From Halichoerus grypus (Eukaryota; Chordata; Mammalia; Carnivora; Phocidae): 64,000 bases of DNA. Within the stretch, counting starts at the first letter, position 1. The number at the start of each line of letters is the position of its first letter. The translations under genes were made by a program, and so were the position numbers. The DNA lies in contig NC_135715.1 in NCBI RefSeq assembly GCF_964656455.1, positions 159,680,437-159,744,436 of the forward strand, in the 5' to 3' direction. The notes below the pieces were generated by a model. It was not told where the DNA came from. It searched no databases and was given only the letters and a program-made list of their open reading frames with translations. Shown piece after piece: positions 63,574 to 64,000 of this stretch.

Positions 63574-64000
63574 GTCAGTACCAACTGGGAAGGTCTTCCA
63601 GTTGTACCCCAGATACACCTAAATTCCGCACATGACATCTGTCTGAGCACCGTAGAAGCACCATGTATTTGGCTGAGGATAGTTTCTCTGTTACCAGAAA
63701 AAATCAGAAGCTCAGCAATTGCCTTGGTATTGTGGTTGCTTCCATGGAAAATGACCGGCGGCCTCTCTTGTTTATTTTCCTGGCCCTTTTAAATGGAATC
63801 AGGAAAGAAACCACTTCAAGGAAGAAACAGAGCTTAAAGAGAGCTTTCATGTAGACCGTTGGTCTAACCAGCAGTCCTGAACTCTTACATAAAATGCCAT
63901 CATATGACATTTTTGAAGGATTTTGTAAGTGTCCATAACCTGCTAACAAGCACCAAGGGCCAATCCGGGGAAGCTAGTGGCCAGCTTTTGATATCTTTTA
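63574..64000. other. Start of intron 31
   Basis: No recognised exon or repeat before the window ends. Confidence 0.55.

Overview
The window is mammalian nuclear DNA carrying a large central part of one gene, aldehyde oxidase 1 (AOX1), on the + strand. Twenty-nine consecutive coding exons (exons 3 to 31 of a 35-exon gene, by comparison with the human gene as I recall it) lie between 1862 and 63573. Every exon is open, every splice phase matches its neighbour, and every intron is GT-AG. Together they encode 1,147 residues that run collinear with human AOX1 residues 35 to 1181 with no net insertion or deletion. Exons 1-2 lie to the left of the window. Exons 32-35, which hold the catalytic glutamate of the molybdenum site, lie to the right.

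The organism is a carnivore, most likely a non-canid caniform (bear, seal, mustelid or relative). The introns hold about fifteen tRNA-Lys-derived CAN-SINEs of the form found in these animals: a 'GGTGGCTCAGTCGGTTAAG' head, a 'TCATGATCCCAGGGTCCTGGGATCGAGCCCC' type body, a CT-rich stretch and an (AAATA)n tail. The distinctive dog SINEC_Cf form is absent. Carnivore LINE-1 3' ends are also present. Dog AOX1 is reported to be a pseudogene, so an apparently intact copy here is informative.

Layout: 1-1861 intron 2; 1862-7668 exons 3-6 (both 2Fe-2S clusters) with L2, MIR, hAT-like and SINE copies in the introns; 7669-11958 an old, internally deleted L1; 11959-18859 exons 7-14 (linker and FAD domain); 18860-24324 intron 14, filled by a 4.25-kb antisense LINE-1 with a complete 5' end but no 3' end; 24325-36350 exons 15-20; 36351-42220 a long intron of ancient L1 material; 42221-52494 exons 21-26 (molybdenum-cofactor domain); 52495-63573 exons 27-31; then the start of intron 31.

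No second gene, RNA gene, CRISPR array or novel multi-gene system was seen. The more unusual signals are structural: a 3'-truncated L1 whose 5' end points at exon 15, a SINE dimer inside one target-site duplication, direct repeats flanking exons 16 and 23, a possible L1 3' transduction just upstream of exon 27, and frame-disrupting competitor splice sites at exons 3 and 12. Human residue numbers come from memory of the human protein, and repeat family names were assigned by eye.
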